From positions 36,933,959-36,997,958 of the forward strand of contig NC_087069.1 in assembly GCF_963678635.1 (NCBI RefSeq): a DNA stretch of 64,000 nucleotides. Direction: 5' to 3'. This document shows positions 1-9,885 of the stretch, in pieces; position 1 is the stretch's first letter; every line of letters starts with the position of its first letter. The notes under the pieces were generated by a model. The model saw only the letters and a program-made list of their open reading frames with translations. It was not told where the DNA came from and did not search any database. Position numbers and translations under genes: made by a program. Source of the DNA: Symsagittifera roscoffensis. Its lineage: Eukaryota; Xenacoelomorpha; Acoela; Convolutidae.

Positions 1-57
1 AGTCGTCTTAAGACTTAGTTTTGTTATCCGTCGATATATATCTTCCGGGCGAATGTT
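1..57 (+). repeat. Left copy of a terminal direct repeat
   Basis: Bases 1-57 align with 1920-1975; both contain CCGTCGATAT followed by CTTCCGGGCGAATGTT with few mismatches between. A diverged inverted copy (GTAACATTCGCCC) sits at about 577-625. The spacing of about 1.9 kb could mean long terminal repeats of a decayed element or a tandem duplication. No reverse transcriptase or integrase reading frame is visible between the copies, so neither is shown. Confidence 0.55.
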
Positions 58-576
58 ACAGGAGGGTATCCAACCCTTCACCAAAACACACAATCTTTCT
101 ATCAGAAACGATATAAATCGATCTGAAACAACAACAAATAGGAAGGTCAGATCACATCTCGTCCGGAAATAACATATAAACTGTTACTTTATGTTTTTTT
201 ACTGTTTTTTGGTCTTTTTTGAATTTTTTTGCTGTTTTTTGTACTTTTTTGTTTTTAAATAAATTTATTTTTTGGCTTTTTCTTGGTTATACACTATTTT
301 TGTTTGGTTTTACGCTTTCTCTTTAATTGTTTTTGGTCCTGGGACCTCAGGACAAGCGGGCTCTAGATTTCCCACCTAACCCTCCGGCCCCCGGAATTTT
401 TGGCGTTAACTAAGTTAAAAAGCTAAATTGCACTAGACGGAGGGTACGCACCTTCCCCCTAGAACAATAACGGTCATTAAGGCCTCTAACTCGGGCATAC
501 GCCCGGAGCGGAGGGTACGTCGCTGAAACGCTTGCTGATCATGATGGTTTCATGCCTTTAACAGGCCCACCCAGGA

Positions 577-625
577 GCGCCATAAAAACGTCTATGTAAC
601 ATTCGCCCAAATATCACACAGCGAC
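577..625 (-). repeat. Inverted copy of the edge repeat
   Basis: Read on the minus strand, this stretch gives TCCGTCG, then GGGCGAATGTTACA, the same order as in the direct repeats at 1-57 and 1920-1975. It is more diverged than those two. Confidence 0.4.
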
Positions 626-1643
626 GGAGCGTAGAAAAAGTACCTGTTAACGACTGGCAGGCGTCAGTTACCTTAATTCTACTCGTTTTTCACCGTGTCG
701 ACCTTGCCAGTTGATTTTCTGGTCTGTCTAGGGCAAAGTAAAAAGTTACCATTTTTAGGCCATCAGTCAAACGACTTTTGATCAGCTTTCGTTTACATGC
801 GAACACAACCACATAGCTGAGTCTCGGATCCTCAGACTACGTGATTGTCATTAAAAACACGGCTCGAAAAACCTATTTTTATATGTTTTTGTGTGACAGT
901 TTTATATTAAATCCATTGGAGATGGATTGACCCTTTCCCTTTCTTAGCTACTCATGCTCTGAAATTTTGAATAATAACGGTGTTAATTAAGATCTATGAC
1001 ATTATAGCAGCTATATAGTCAGTCTACACAGTCCCTTTACATAGACAGTCTCTGGGGGACCAAGCCTCCGCTCCCGTAATATTCTTGAGATAACACTCTT
1101 ATCTCTTATAATTCGTGTCCAGGGAGGGTTCCGTGGTATATTTCTTCCCCCACTGAAGCCTCCTTCTCCACAAATATACGTCGCTAAGGTTCTTATCGTG
1201 TGTTATTGCCACGATAAGAGGCTTCGTAATTTTCTTGTCTCTGATACGACTGTTCTTCACAATCTATGGCGTCGTTCTGTTTTTCGTCTTTTTATTCAAA
1301 ATGGCCGTCTTTTCTCTATTTCTCAGAAATGTTCTTCTTCCAATCGAAATTTTAAAAATAAAAATTCTAGAACATTCTGACCCTCCGTCGCAACACTTTT
1401 TTGTTCATAAGGCCTTTAGTCACTCTTTTTTATGTCGCCGGAAGGTTGTGCTGTGTCATCTGGCAGAATGGCACAAAATAACACCCTTATTTCCTCTCCG
1501 GAAGGCTGAATTCACGATACCACCACCCTTCACCGTGGGCGTGAATGGCCTTTTAATGATTGTAGCGACAAAAAATCGTTACAAGTCGGAGCGGTCTTTG
1601 CTAACACTCTGTTGTATTTTCTACTTTCCGTCGTAGTTTCTCT

Positions 1644-1685
1644 CGCAACTCTCGTTGTGGTTGTCGCAACTCTCGTTGTGGTTGT
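1644..1685 (+). repeat. 21-bp tandem repeat, two copies
   Basis: CGCAACTCTCGTTGTGGTTG plus T is repeated exactly twice head to tail (1644-1664 and 1665-1685). Confidence 0.85.
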
Positions 1686-1919
1686 GTTGTATTTTTGGTT
1701 TTCTTCCAAAAATGGCCGTTTCGTTGTTTCTCGGAAATATGACGTCATCAATCGAAATTTTAAAAATTTAAAATACCAGAATATCCTGACCTTCACAGTT
1801 CGTCTAAACGTTCAAATAACGTCGCTAATCCTCTAAAACTGCCAATTCTCTGGGTCAGCGGCTAACCCTCTGAAACTGTCTCTTTGTCAATTCTAATCGA
1901 ATGTCACAAGACGCTGGCC

Positions 1920-1975
1920 AGTCGTTTTAGAACCTAGCTTTATTTTCCGTCGATATGTACTTCCGGGCGAATGTT
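1920..1975 (+). repeat. Right copy of the terminal direct repeat
   Basis: Partner of 1-57. It ends at GGGCGAATGTT, after which the two copies diverge. Upstream both share AGTCGT followed by a TTAGA/TAAGAC-like segment. Confidence 0.55.
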
Positions 1976-2281
1976 TTATTACCTTTTTCTTTTATTTACG
2001 TTAAGCAATCTCAATTGTTTCCGATAGGGGCAGGTTTGTGTACAAACTCTTAAGTCTACTGAAGAAACGCGCTCATTTTCGTCAAGTATTAGTTTTTCTC
2101 GATCGTCTAATGTGGATGTTTTAATGTTTGCGCCAGGAACTTTTTCGAAAATGGGAGTCAACAATTTATTCAGCTTGTGATAACTACTGCCAGGTATTGA
2201 TAGAACCGGACGGAGTAATGTTTCTTTCTTGTGTAGTGCAGCCAAACCGTATAACCTAGCGGGCTGAGCTCTAGTAATAAC

Positions 2282-2370
2282 GGGCCATCTAGTCTTGTGC
2301 AGTCGAGCCATCTAGTCTTGTGCAGTCGGGCCATCCATCTAGTCAGTCGGGCCATCTAGTCTTGTGCAGT
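2282..2370 (+). repeat. 23-bp minisatellite, about four copies
   Basis: The unit reads GGGCCATCTAGTCTTGTGCA followed by GTC. Copies lie at 2282-2304, 2305-2327, 2328-2347 (shortened and rearranged) and 2349-2370. It lies about 220 bp upstream of the FAM91 start codon, within the likely promoter or 5' UTR region. Confidence 0.9.
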
Positions 2371-2590
2371 TTATTACGTTTTTGCCTTCCCAATTCTGGT
2401 GCTCCTTTGTTCCTTTGCTGTTAGTGCATTCCCCCTCTCTTTTAAATCCTCAATGGTTCATCCCACATTTGTTTGTTTTGTATTCGGTGTTTGTTGTGTA
2501 TTTAAAATTATATATATTAGTTTTAATAACTTTTATCACTTATGAGTTCTTGTATTTTTGATTGTATATTGATTGTTTTTAAAGTTTGTT

Positions 2591-5072
2591 ATGGGTTCTA
2601 AAATCGAAGAGTTTATCCGCGCTGGTGTGAGCTGGGTTGCACTTCCAGAAGATTTGCAGTCAAGTCTCAGCAACTCAGAACTGGAATACAGCAAACTTGT
2701 CAAACAGTTTTCTACAAGATGTCAGCTTAGATATCGAGACCACTTGATTAACAGTGTGTACAAAGACGAAAGACAATATTATAAACAAATGATAGACTAT
2801 TGCATCGACAATTTGATGGTTTTTCCGTATCACTTATCAGATATATTCCACACGTTACATACTTCTCCCTTCGTGTATTACACCAGCATGGTTAGATCAC
2901 TTATGAAAGCAGATAAAAGTTATGACTCACTTCCAAATTTCACCGCAGTCGATTGCCTGAGAGTTCTTGGCATTGGGCGAAACCAGTACATTGACCTGAT
3001 GAACCAGTCTAGACTCCAGAAAAATTCCAGTTTGCAGAAGTTTTTCAAAAAGAAAGCAATATCGGATTTGTTGCCGAAAGAACCAATTAAGATCAAGATT
3101 GAAAACTGGTGGAGAGTACGGCTAGCCACAGTAACTGAAACAGACGTACTTCGTTCAACGCCAGAGGAGAAAGAGTTAATTGACTTTTTAGTAGCAAACA
3201 AACGTCACTTGGCTGGAAAACTAGACTTGAGATTACTAAGGAATCTTTATTCTCATGGAATGATCTTTTTCGATGTTCCTATTACTGAAATTGATACTGT
3301 ATCTCTTCCTCCCTTAGACAATTTTGTTATGAATCGAACATCAGGAGATGAAATTGAATTACTGCTCTACAAGTTGTTCCAAGTTCTGGACGAAACTATG
3401 ACTATGAAAGAGCTCGCAACTATGCTTGATCTAGACGTTAAAACGGTTCTAATGACAGTTTCTTTGATGTGTAGGGCTTGGTTTTTGCCACAAGAGGAAA
3501 AGCGAAATGGATCAATCAGAGCTACATGAATCTTGGTTGACAGTTGAAAATGGCACGAAAGAGCATAATGCGCCGGCACCGTTTCCGGTTAAAAATGTTA
3601 TTGATTTCATAGACATGGACGAGCTCTCCGATGATTTACTCGAAAACTCGCCAATAATCGCTAAGAGCGTATCGACGTCACAATTTTCCTTGACATCTAA
3701 AAGTGAAGGTCAACCGCTTGTGAAGGAACTGGAACTTTCAGGAGGCGAGAGCTCTTCCAGATGCAAGATTGCATTTTTATTTGATTCCACTCTCACAGCA
3801 TTCCTGATGATGGGAAATTTGACTCCCGGTTTGAAGACCCATGCAGTGACCATGTTCGAAGTAGGAAAGTTATCAGACGAGTCTATGGACAGTTTCATTA
3901 GTGAGCTTGAAAAAGTGAAGTTGGACATAGACGAACAAGAAGGCGAGGCTCAAAGGTACTTCGATCACGCCCAGATACTTCACAGAACTCTTAAGCTTTT
4001 GAGATACAACGATAAAATTGCATTCGGTGAAGAGATGAACTCTCCAGGAATTGACTTACTGCGGTGTGAAAGTCTACTTAACCTTGAGTTTGATATTTGC
4101 CAAAGGCTAATGCAGAAGAACTACCAAGCTCTAATTTCAATGGCACCTCTTTCCCAAGAAGTCTCACCAGTTAGCTGTTTGGACCCTTATCATGTGGGAC
4201 CATTCATACCGGAAATGAATTCACCCTGGTTCAAACTGTTTCTATACAGAACGCTGGGCCGAGGACCTCCCTCGATGCTTCTTTGCAAAGGGTTCCGACT
4301 CCGACAAATCCCAGTGATGTTCCTGGAATATGAGAAACTCCTTGTGACTTGCTGGGGCCATGATTCTAGTCTAGTTTCAACATGCAGTTGTCTTATTATG
4401 CTGAATGACGCTCTCTGTAATATGCCAGTTTTGGTTCAAGGTTACTCACGGTACAGCGAAAGCGAACTTTGTACTAAATACGTCCCGTTTCCTCTTGATC
4501 AAGATAGTCTAGAAGCTCATAAAGGTCTTGTAGCGTCGTTAGAGAATCATTTGGATGTTACCAATGGGTTTGGGTTTTTAACTCTCGCCAAGACTCCTAA
4601 ATCAAAAGTTATAGAAAACATTCCTCAATCTGAGCCAAACGAAACTCCCGAAAATTCAGCTTCACCTGAAATCGAGGAACTGACTCCAAAACAGGTGCAA
4701 TATCTATTGGATTGCTCTTCAATCAGTGCTATGAATCAGGATGAGGAATGCAAAGACGAACACTATGAGTGGTCCGTGTTTGATGTCGATTGCGGGCTGC
4801 CCTTGTTCGACGAAGCTTTGAACTCTTACGTCTGTGATATACTTACAAATTCTGGTATATTCTCACAAGAACACCAGCAGAAGTTTTTGCAGTCAAATCT
4901 GACGTTATCGATGCAGTTGTTGAAATTTATAAAGGCATGTTGCGAAAACGACTTAAAAAGTGAAGAGATGGATGTGAGAGCGTACATTAGAAAACGGGCT
5001 CCGCTCCAAATGCCAACCTGTAATGTTTTGTACAGTAGAAACTCGAAAGAGGTTAAATTGTGGAAGTTTTAA
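2591..5072 (+). CDS. FAM91A1: FAM91 family protein (FAM91A1 orthologue), one-base frameshift
   Basis: Vertebrate FAM91A1 acts at the trans-Golgi in endosome-to-Golgi vesicle capture, with TBC1D23 and with the WDR11/C17orf75 complex (family knowledge). Seen here: the start MGSKIEEF at 2591, then conserved blocks including QLRYRDHL, FPYHLSDI, SYDSLPNFTA, LGIGRNQYIDLMNQ, IAFLFDSTLTAFLMMGNL, HAVTMFEVGKLSDES, GEAQRYFDHA, DLLRCESLL and VPFPLD-like segments across the full length. The reading frame runs 2591-3475, then a supernumerary G (one of GGG 3474-3476), then 3477-5072. Joined, it gives 826 residues against about 838 in human. No intron interrupts it. The M at 2591 is preferred over the in-frame M at 2573 because family similarity begins just after it. 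AATAAA lies 33 bp after the stop. The break is most likely an assembly or sequencing indel, but a real lesion or +1 frameshifting cannot be excluded. Confidence 0.95.
3474..3476 (+). other. One-base frameshift site in FAM91
   Basis: Upstream frame reads ...S-L-M-C-R and then would continue AWFLPQEEK to a stop at 3529. Skipping one G gives C-R-L-G-F-C-H-K, continuing into the downstream frame; the CR-LGF-HK pattern is what the family shows here. Similarity therefore runs unbroken across the site only if one G is removed. Confidence 0.9.
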
Positions 5073-5104
5073 AGTGTTAATAAGTTAAAGTGTAAACCAT
5101 ATCA

Positions 5105-5110
5105 AATAAA
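5105..5110 (+). terminator. FAM91 polyadenylation signal AATAAA
   Basis: Canonical hexamer 33 bp after the stop codon, followed by T/GT-rich sequence. No long A tract follows, which argues against a retrocopy origin for the intronless gene. Confidence 0.75.
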
Positions 5111-5304
5111 GTTCATTCCTGGTGATTGCTAGTTATTGTTGTATTTATTTAAAATGTACAAAAATAAATAAATCATTTGTGAAAACAAGAAATTATATGC
5201 CTGAATTAAATTTTTGACAATCAGATCTTGAACCAAATTTTGTAAATGTGCGCTTAGTAAAGTGAAAAATCATTGTTTACATGTAGGAATCATTATTTTC
5301 ATGT

Positions 5305-5322
5305 ATATATTTCCAGTTAGAG
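5305..5322 (+). promoter_or_regulatory. Splice-acceptor-like site just before TMEM33 ATG
   Basis: TATATATTTCCAG ends at 5316, followed by TTAGAG and the ATG at 5323. It could be the 3' end of a 5'-UTR intron or a trans-splice acceptor. Its place, about 200 bp after the FAM91 poly(A) signal, is what a polycistronic unit resolved by spliced-leader addition would look like; that reading is inference. Confidence 0.4.
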
Positions 5323-6342
5323 ATGGCTTTTCAACAATTAATAGCATTTGCACAGCAGAACAAAATAGACTGTTTTATATTTCTGGCACGTCTTTACACG
5401 ATGGTTTCCTGTGTTCTTTTTGTGGTCCCTTTTTACGGAATAGACAGTCAACCTGTATTCTACCAACGGGTGTTGTTAAGCAATGCGTTGTCATGCGCAC
5501 TGCGGTTGCATCAACGCATGCCTGTTGTCGCCCTCAACCTGGAGTTTTTGTCACGTGTACTTCTAGAAGATTCCGCACATTACATCATCTACTCTTTGAT
5601 CTTTATCGCATCTTCATCACCAGTGACCTTAGTAGTGATCCCTCTGTTCCTTCTGGCTCTTTTCAACATCTCCTTTTTCATCCAGAGGAATATTGGCAAT
5701 GCGATTGGTGTGGCTCTTCTGAACTCACTGGTCTCGAAGGTGACATCGAATAGTCAGTCTATCTTGAGGTTTATTGCTCTAAATGAAGTGCTCCTTTTTC
5801 CCGCCTTGATCATGATGATTTTCAGCGGAAAAGGCAGTATGATTACACCCTTCATATACTACAGGTATCATAAATGTCTTAATTTCTTTTCATAATACTA
5901 GTTTTCGGAAGTTTTTTTTTGAACCATCGAACATACCGAATAACAAATGAATTCATGCAAAAAATGTTTTTCTTCTTTGAATGGATATTCAGTTAACGGA
6001 TTCGTCTAAATTCATCCTAAATTTTTCATCAATAATTGTTCGAGAGAGCGTAACTGAGATGTACTATTTATAGTTCATTTATTGTTCAAAAAACTGCATA
6101 TTCCTGGCATTAAATTTGAACGTTGTTTCAGGTTCCTCACATTTCGCTACTGTTCCCAGCGCAACCCGTACAGTCGGATAGTGTTCCAGCAGCTGCGAAT
6201 AGGCGCAGAACAGATGATCGCTAATCCCATTTGTCCTGCTTTTGTCAGGACCATAGTTCAGAAGGCCATCCTTACCATATGTCGTTGGGCTCCTCCTCAA
6301 GTACCCACTCAGCCATCTTCTCAAGCCGGAGCTGCAAGATGA
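5323..6342 (+). CDS. TMEM33: TMEM33 (Kr-h2/Pom33 family) membrane protein
   Basis: TMEM33 is an ER and nuclear-envelope multi-pass protein that affects ER tubule shape and stress signalling (family knowledge). Two exons are visible: 5323-5864 and 6132-6342, with an intron 5865-6131 (ACAG|GTATCA ... TTTCAG|GTTCC) splitting an Arg codon inside FIYYR-FLTFRY. The product is 250 residues against 247 in human. Conserved segments are FYQRVLLSNALSCALRLHQR, LLEDSAHYIIYSLIF, ILRFIALNEVLLFPA, FSGKGSMITPFIYYR and SQRNPYSRIVF. Three to four hydrophobic segments are evident near residues 20-40, 88-125 and 150-170. The C-terminal tail is Pro/Gln/Ala rich. The start is the first ATG after the acceptor-like site. 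The gene lies in tandem with FAM91 on the same strand, 250 bp apart. Confidence 0.97.
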
Positions 6343-6584
6343 GAAAGAAGCTAATGCCGGAAATGAAGTTCTAACTGATTCAGAAGGGAGGCAACCGTTG
6401 AACTTTTTCGAACTCATTTCCCATTTGTGTCTGAGTTTGATTTTTTTGATGCGTAACCGTTAATCATCTATAGAAATGTAATAGTGATTGACCCTGAATA
6501 ATGCTGGTAAATGTTTTTTTTTTAATTAAAAACCAGATGGACAGTTTTTCATTGTATTTTTGAACTGTAATTTATTTATTTGTC

Positions 6585-6590
6585 AATAAA
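6585..6590 (+). terminator. TMEM33 polyadenylation signal AATAAA
   Basis: Canonical hexamer 243 bp after the TMEM33 stop, in an AT-rich 3' UTR. Confidence 0.7.
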
Positions 6591-6789
6591 TTGCTGTGCA
6601 ACTATCCCTCTCCTCTTTTTGAGTGTCTGCTTATCTCAAATTGTATTCATTTAAATTTAATTATCATTCTGTAAAATGCAAATGAATCATATCGTGGCTT
6701 AATTGATGAATTAATTTAATGCCTGTTATGCAAACTTATGAAATGCATACTTAAGTCATTTTTTTTATAACTGATGTCAATTTACTGGC

Positions 6790-7157
6790 TGAGATTTTCA
6801 GACAATAATCGAGAGAAAGAACAGACATACGGACTGTTTAGACTTGCATACTTCGGATTCTTTATCTTGAGGTAGTGGTGTATAACCCTGAAAAAGTTCA
6901 TAAATGAACTTATTGGTGGGCCTCAAAACACCAACATCTTCTGCATTGAAAATCGCTCGACACAAATGCTCTCGGGGTAAAATTTCTTCAAGCGTTCTGT
7001 TCTGACGGCCTCATTGGAGTAACTATTGAAACATGGATTGCAGTGTATCTGAAATTTTACCGCGTTTTGGTGAGCTTGTGACGATCCATTTGTCCTTGAT
7101 GGCCTGTTACGATTTTGCCCATTTTTGACACAGCCCACAGTAGATTTTGTTCGCCCA
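6790..7157 (-). pseudogene. Coding-like minus-strand patch, frame-broken, unidentified
   Basis: Three neighbouring minus-strand frames look protein-like in succession. One starts MGEQNLLWAVSKMGKIVTGH near 7157. A second contains CNPCFNSYSNEAVRTERLKK. A third contains LEEILPREHLCRAIFNAEDV and then GVLRPTNKFIYELFQGYTPL, ending near 6790. No pair of good splice sites joins them cleanly, so this may be a decayed gene or transposon fragment, a small gene with tiny introns, or chance. I do not recognise the family. Confidence 0.3.
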
Positions 7158-7165
7158 TGATACAC

Positions 7166-8395
7166 AATATAGTGTGGTGGGCGGGATTGGGCTATTTATT
7201 TTAAACAAAGATCGGGAAAATGTTATAGGAAAGAGTGCTGATTTTTCTTTGATCAACATACCGACATAACAAAGTTTTATTATGCCTAACTAAAGTTGTA
7301 AACCAAAAAATAAGCAATCTCACCTACAAATGCTCAGACAGAATTTTGATGATAAGCATATTGGGTTCGATAAACAGATAGTGTTAAGATTTTATGGCGA
7401 AATCACTTGCAGAATTGAGGTATCAGAATTTTTTTTTTTGGGGGGGGGGGGGGGGTGCGCTCGAAGCATTCACTGTGAGAGAATAATCTTCGGTACCTGC
7501 AAACTCAGTATTTGAGCTAACTCAGTCGAATATCAGTTAACTCATCAGTGGAATTCCAAAAGGTACTCGCCACCTGTCTCCTACTTGTGCATCTGTTCCA
7601 CTGTCATGTGAGTTGTGCGCAACTTCTGAATTAAATTATTGAAATTACAATGTAACGTAAGGAAAAACGAATGTGTTCCTAAGTCTTCTTTTGATGACCA
7701 AGTAGAGTTTCTGTGAATGTTTTCTACGCGAAACTGGCGTTGAACTAATTTGCGAGTGTTATTACACCTGCAAAAGCAAGTGTATTGTAATCGGGAACTA
7801 GATGTTTCTTCTGTAAACAACTTATACTATTCATACGGGCTCTATCGAGGAAAGCCTGCTCGCTGGCTCAGTTCGCTCAAAATTGAAATAAAAAATTCAA
7901 ACAAATTTTCCTCGGCACAGAAAAATTTTGAAAAGATTTTAATATTGTTCTAATCACGACTGAATGAGCTTTGAAATGATAAATCACTGAACCCATTCCG
8001 ATGATTTTTTGTGTTACCTGATTTCTCGTGAAAAACCTAAGAAAAATTTAAACATTGGGAGGTCGTCAAGCTATTCACGGCTTTCGAATAGCTTTATTTA
8101 AAAAAAAATACGATATTTTGATTTTAAAATAATCTTTTCAAATTATCAAAAAACATTTTCCAAATTAAATTAACAAAATTTTGATCGTCTTAAATATAAT
8201 CTGCTTTCGTTTTTTGCAGAATATTTTTTGTTCAGGTTTGTCTGTTTTATTGAGATAAACAATTTAACCCGAATTTGGTCAATTCTTCTATAAAAACTTT
8301 TCTATGTTCACACTCTTGTAATCGGTAACTAGACTTTTTTCCATATATACTGTTTCTTACAACAAACTGAACTAGCTTCATTTTTGAGCCTATAC
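7166..8395. other. Non-coding AT-rich stretch
   Basis: No supported gene. A T11G16 homopolymer junction lies near 7430-7456. Two short related segments (TGTAATCGG then AACTAGA) occur near 7786 and 8321. Confidence 0.5.
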
Positions 8396-8401
8396 AAATT
8401 C

Positions 8402-8490
8402 CAGGTTCCTTCCTTCTGACTTGACCTGGAGGTACCGCTGTTACTTTTGCAATCCAAGGTCGGGTGTTCGAGTCCCTGCAGGACCTTGTT
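8402..8490 (+). repeat. tRNA-like relic (possible SINE head)
   Basis: The box B-like GTTCGAGTCCC lies near 8468. Upstream TTGACCTGGAGGTACCGC resembles box A. GGTTCCT at 8402 can pair partly with CAGGACC at the 3' side. The T stem has mismatches and the spacing is about ten bases too long for a tRNA, so this is a decayed tRNA-derived sequence rather than a working gene. Confidence 0.35.
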
Positions 8491-8769
8491 TTCATTCATA
8501 AAAAATAAATTTGAACTTTTCCCAATAAATTATGAGTTGTCGGCTTTCATTTGTCCGCTAACAGATGTTTTCGCTTCTTAAGCTTTGCTCCGCTGCTAAA
8601 TCAAAAATCAAATGTCTTGCTTGGCAGCATGGCAGCATGTTTGCCTGGAAATCCTGTTTAATAGAAAAAAGTATTATGAAAATGTTTGCGATTGTTTTTT
8701 TTTTGTTTTGTTTTCCTGAAACGCTTCTCATAATGTAATATACCAATTTTAAAAAGTGAATCAATGATA

Positions 8770-9885
8770 GGACTCCGTGTTTGCTTGTGTGCCTGCATAA
8801 TCCCCTAGTAATGCTTTACTTTACCTCACTGTCTACAGCCCTCGAAAAACTTTGTTTTGAAAAAATTTGACCGATAATTTTCTATTTCTTGCGATTACTC
8901 AAACACTACCCTCCCAAATATGAAATTTTAGTTCAATAAATAAAACGAGTTATAAGAAGCTGTACTGCATAAACAGTTCTGCCCAACTTTCTTTAACAAA
9001 ACGTTATGGCCCACGGTATAGTAAAGTATTTGATATTTTGACAGTTTTTTTCTACCTTATTCGACATTTCTCAAAAACTAACTTCCCATTATTTGAACTT
9101 TTGCGTTACATCGAGAATGCAATTTGCGCGAATTTTTCTGCATAAGTGACGCCTAATTTTTTACACGAAAAGCTTTGATTCTTAGAAAAATCATTTTTTT
9201 GTTTTATTGGCCTATTTTTGGAAGCTTTTTGACTTTTATCAATAAGTATCTTGCCAAATTTGATATCAAGGGTTTAATCAAAACAACAGACTGTCTGAAG
9301 GCTAGTTTTATAATGTATAAAATTTTTTCATAATTGTTCTAATCTATAAGAAATATGGTTTTCAATATGGTCAAAGTTTCGAAACGGCCGTTTTTTTTTG
9401 AATTTTCTTGATTTTTCTCAAAAATTAATCTCACAGTTCTGAGGTTCAATTAAAAAACCTGGTTTGAGGAAATTTTCTCTACTTAAGTTAGTTTGAACTA
9501 CTTTCTGCAGAAAAACTCTGTGTTTCATTGAAGTTTTGACCGTTTTTTAAGAATTTTTTTTTAGTTTTCTACATAACTAACCTATCAAATCCTAGAAAAA
9601 GGGTTCAATTGCAAAAACCTGCTGAAAGTTCTCCTCTAGAAGCGTTGAATTCTTGTTTTTTTTGTAGGAAAAATGATGTCCTTGAAAAAATTACAATATC
9701 TCAAAAGTTTTCACTTTTCTCACTTATTTTAGTAAAGAAATAACTAAAGTTCTAGACAAAGTCCAGTTTTTGAGATTATCTATTCCATTTCTTGTCAGTA
9801 TAACGAATTCAAAACCTATCAAACACATACCTCCAGTTTTAGTTGGGCACTTAGCTTACTTTTATCGATGCATACGAAAAAAAGA
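8770..9885 (+). repeat. Dispersed repeat built of ~170-bp subunits, copy 1
   Basis: One of three diverged blocks (others 13080-14325 and 33055-34370). Each subunit runs roughly: CTCGAAAAA..T, a TTTTTTGA tract, TTCTCAAAAACTA, an AAAT(C/A)TGAGATTT-like phrase, GTTCAAT, then a run ending in CTGC. All three blocks finish with CCTCCAG(T/C)TTTAG and TTTTATCGA. Non-coding. Confidence 0.7.

Larger units (their letters stand above)
58..1919. other. Repeat-rich non-coding stretch between the direct repeats
   Basis: No convincing gene. The motif GGAGGGTA recurs near 61, 440 and 509. A block at 1276-1387 is a diverged copy of 1688-1798; both contain AAAATGGCCGT and, later, AATCGAAATTTTAAAAA. A 10-bp perfect inverted repeat (TCTTATCGTG) at 1191-1200/1210-1219 and a small hairpin (CGGGC-atac-GCCCG) near 497-511 are also present. 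The short open frames here have biased composition and look fortuitous. Confidence 0.5.

Noticed and set aside
1235-1836. Open frames of 74-133 codons near the left edge
   Set aside because: Biased hydrophobic or simple composition, overlapping internal repeats, no family similarity.
2591-5110. FAM91 as a processed retrocopy
   Set aside because: No poly(A) tract, no target duplication, and only one lesion over 2.5 kb.
6079-6417. 112-codon minus-strand frame
   Set aside because: It is the antisense shadow of TMEM33 exon 2.
8402-8490. Functional tRNA gene
   Set aside because: T-stem mismatches and wrong box spacing; no clean cloverleaf.
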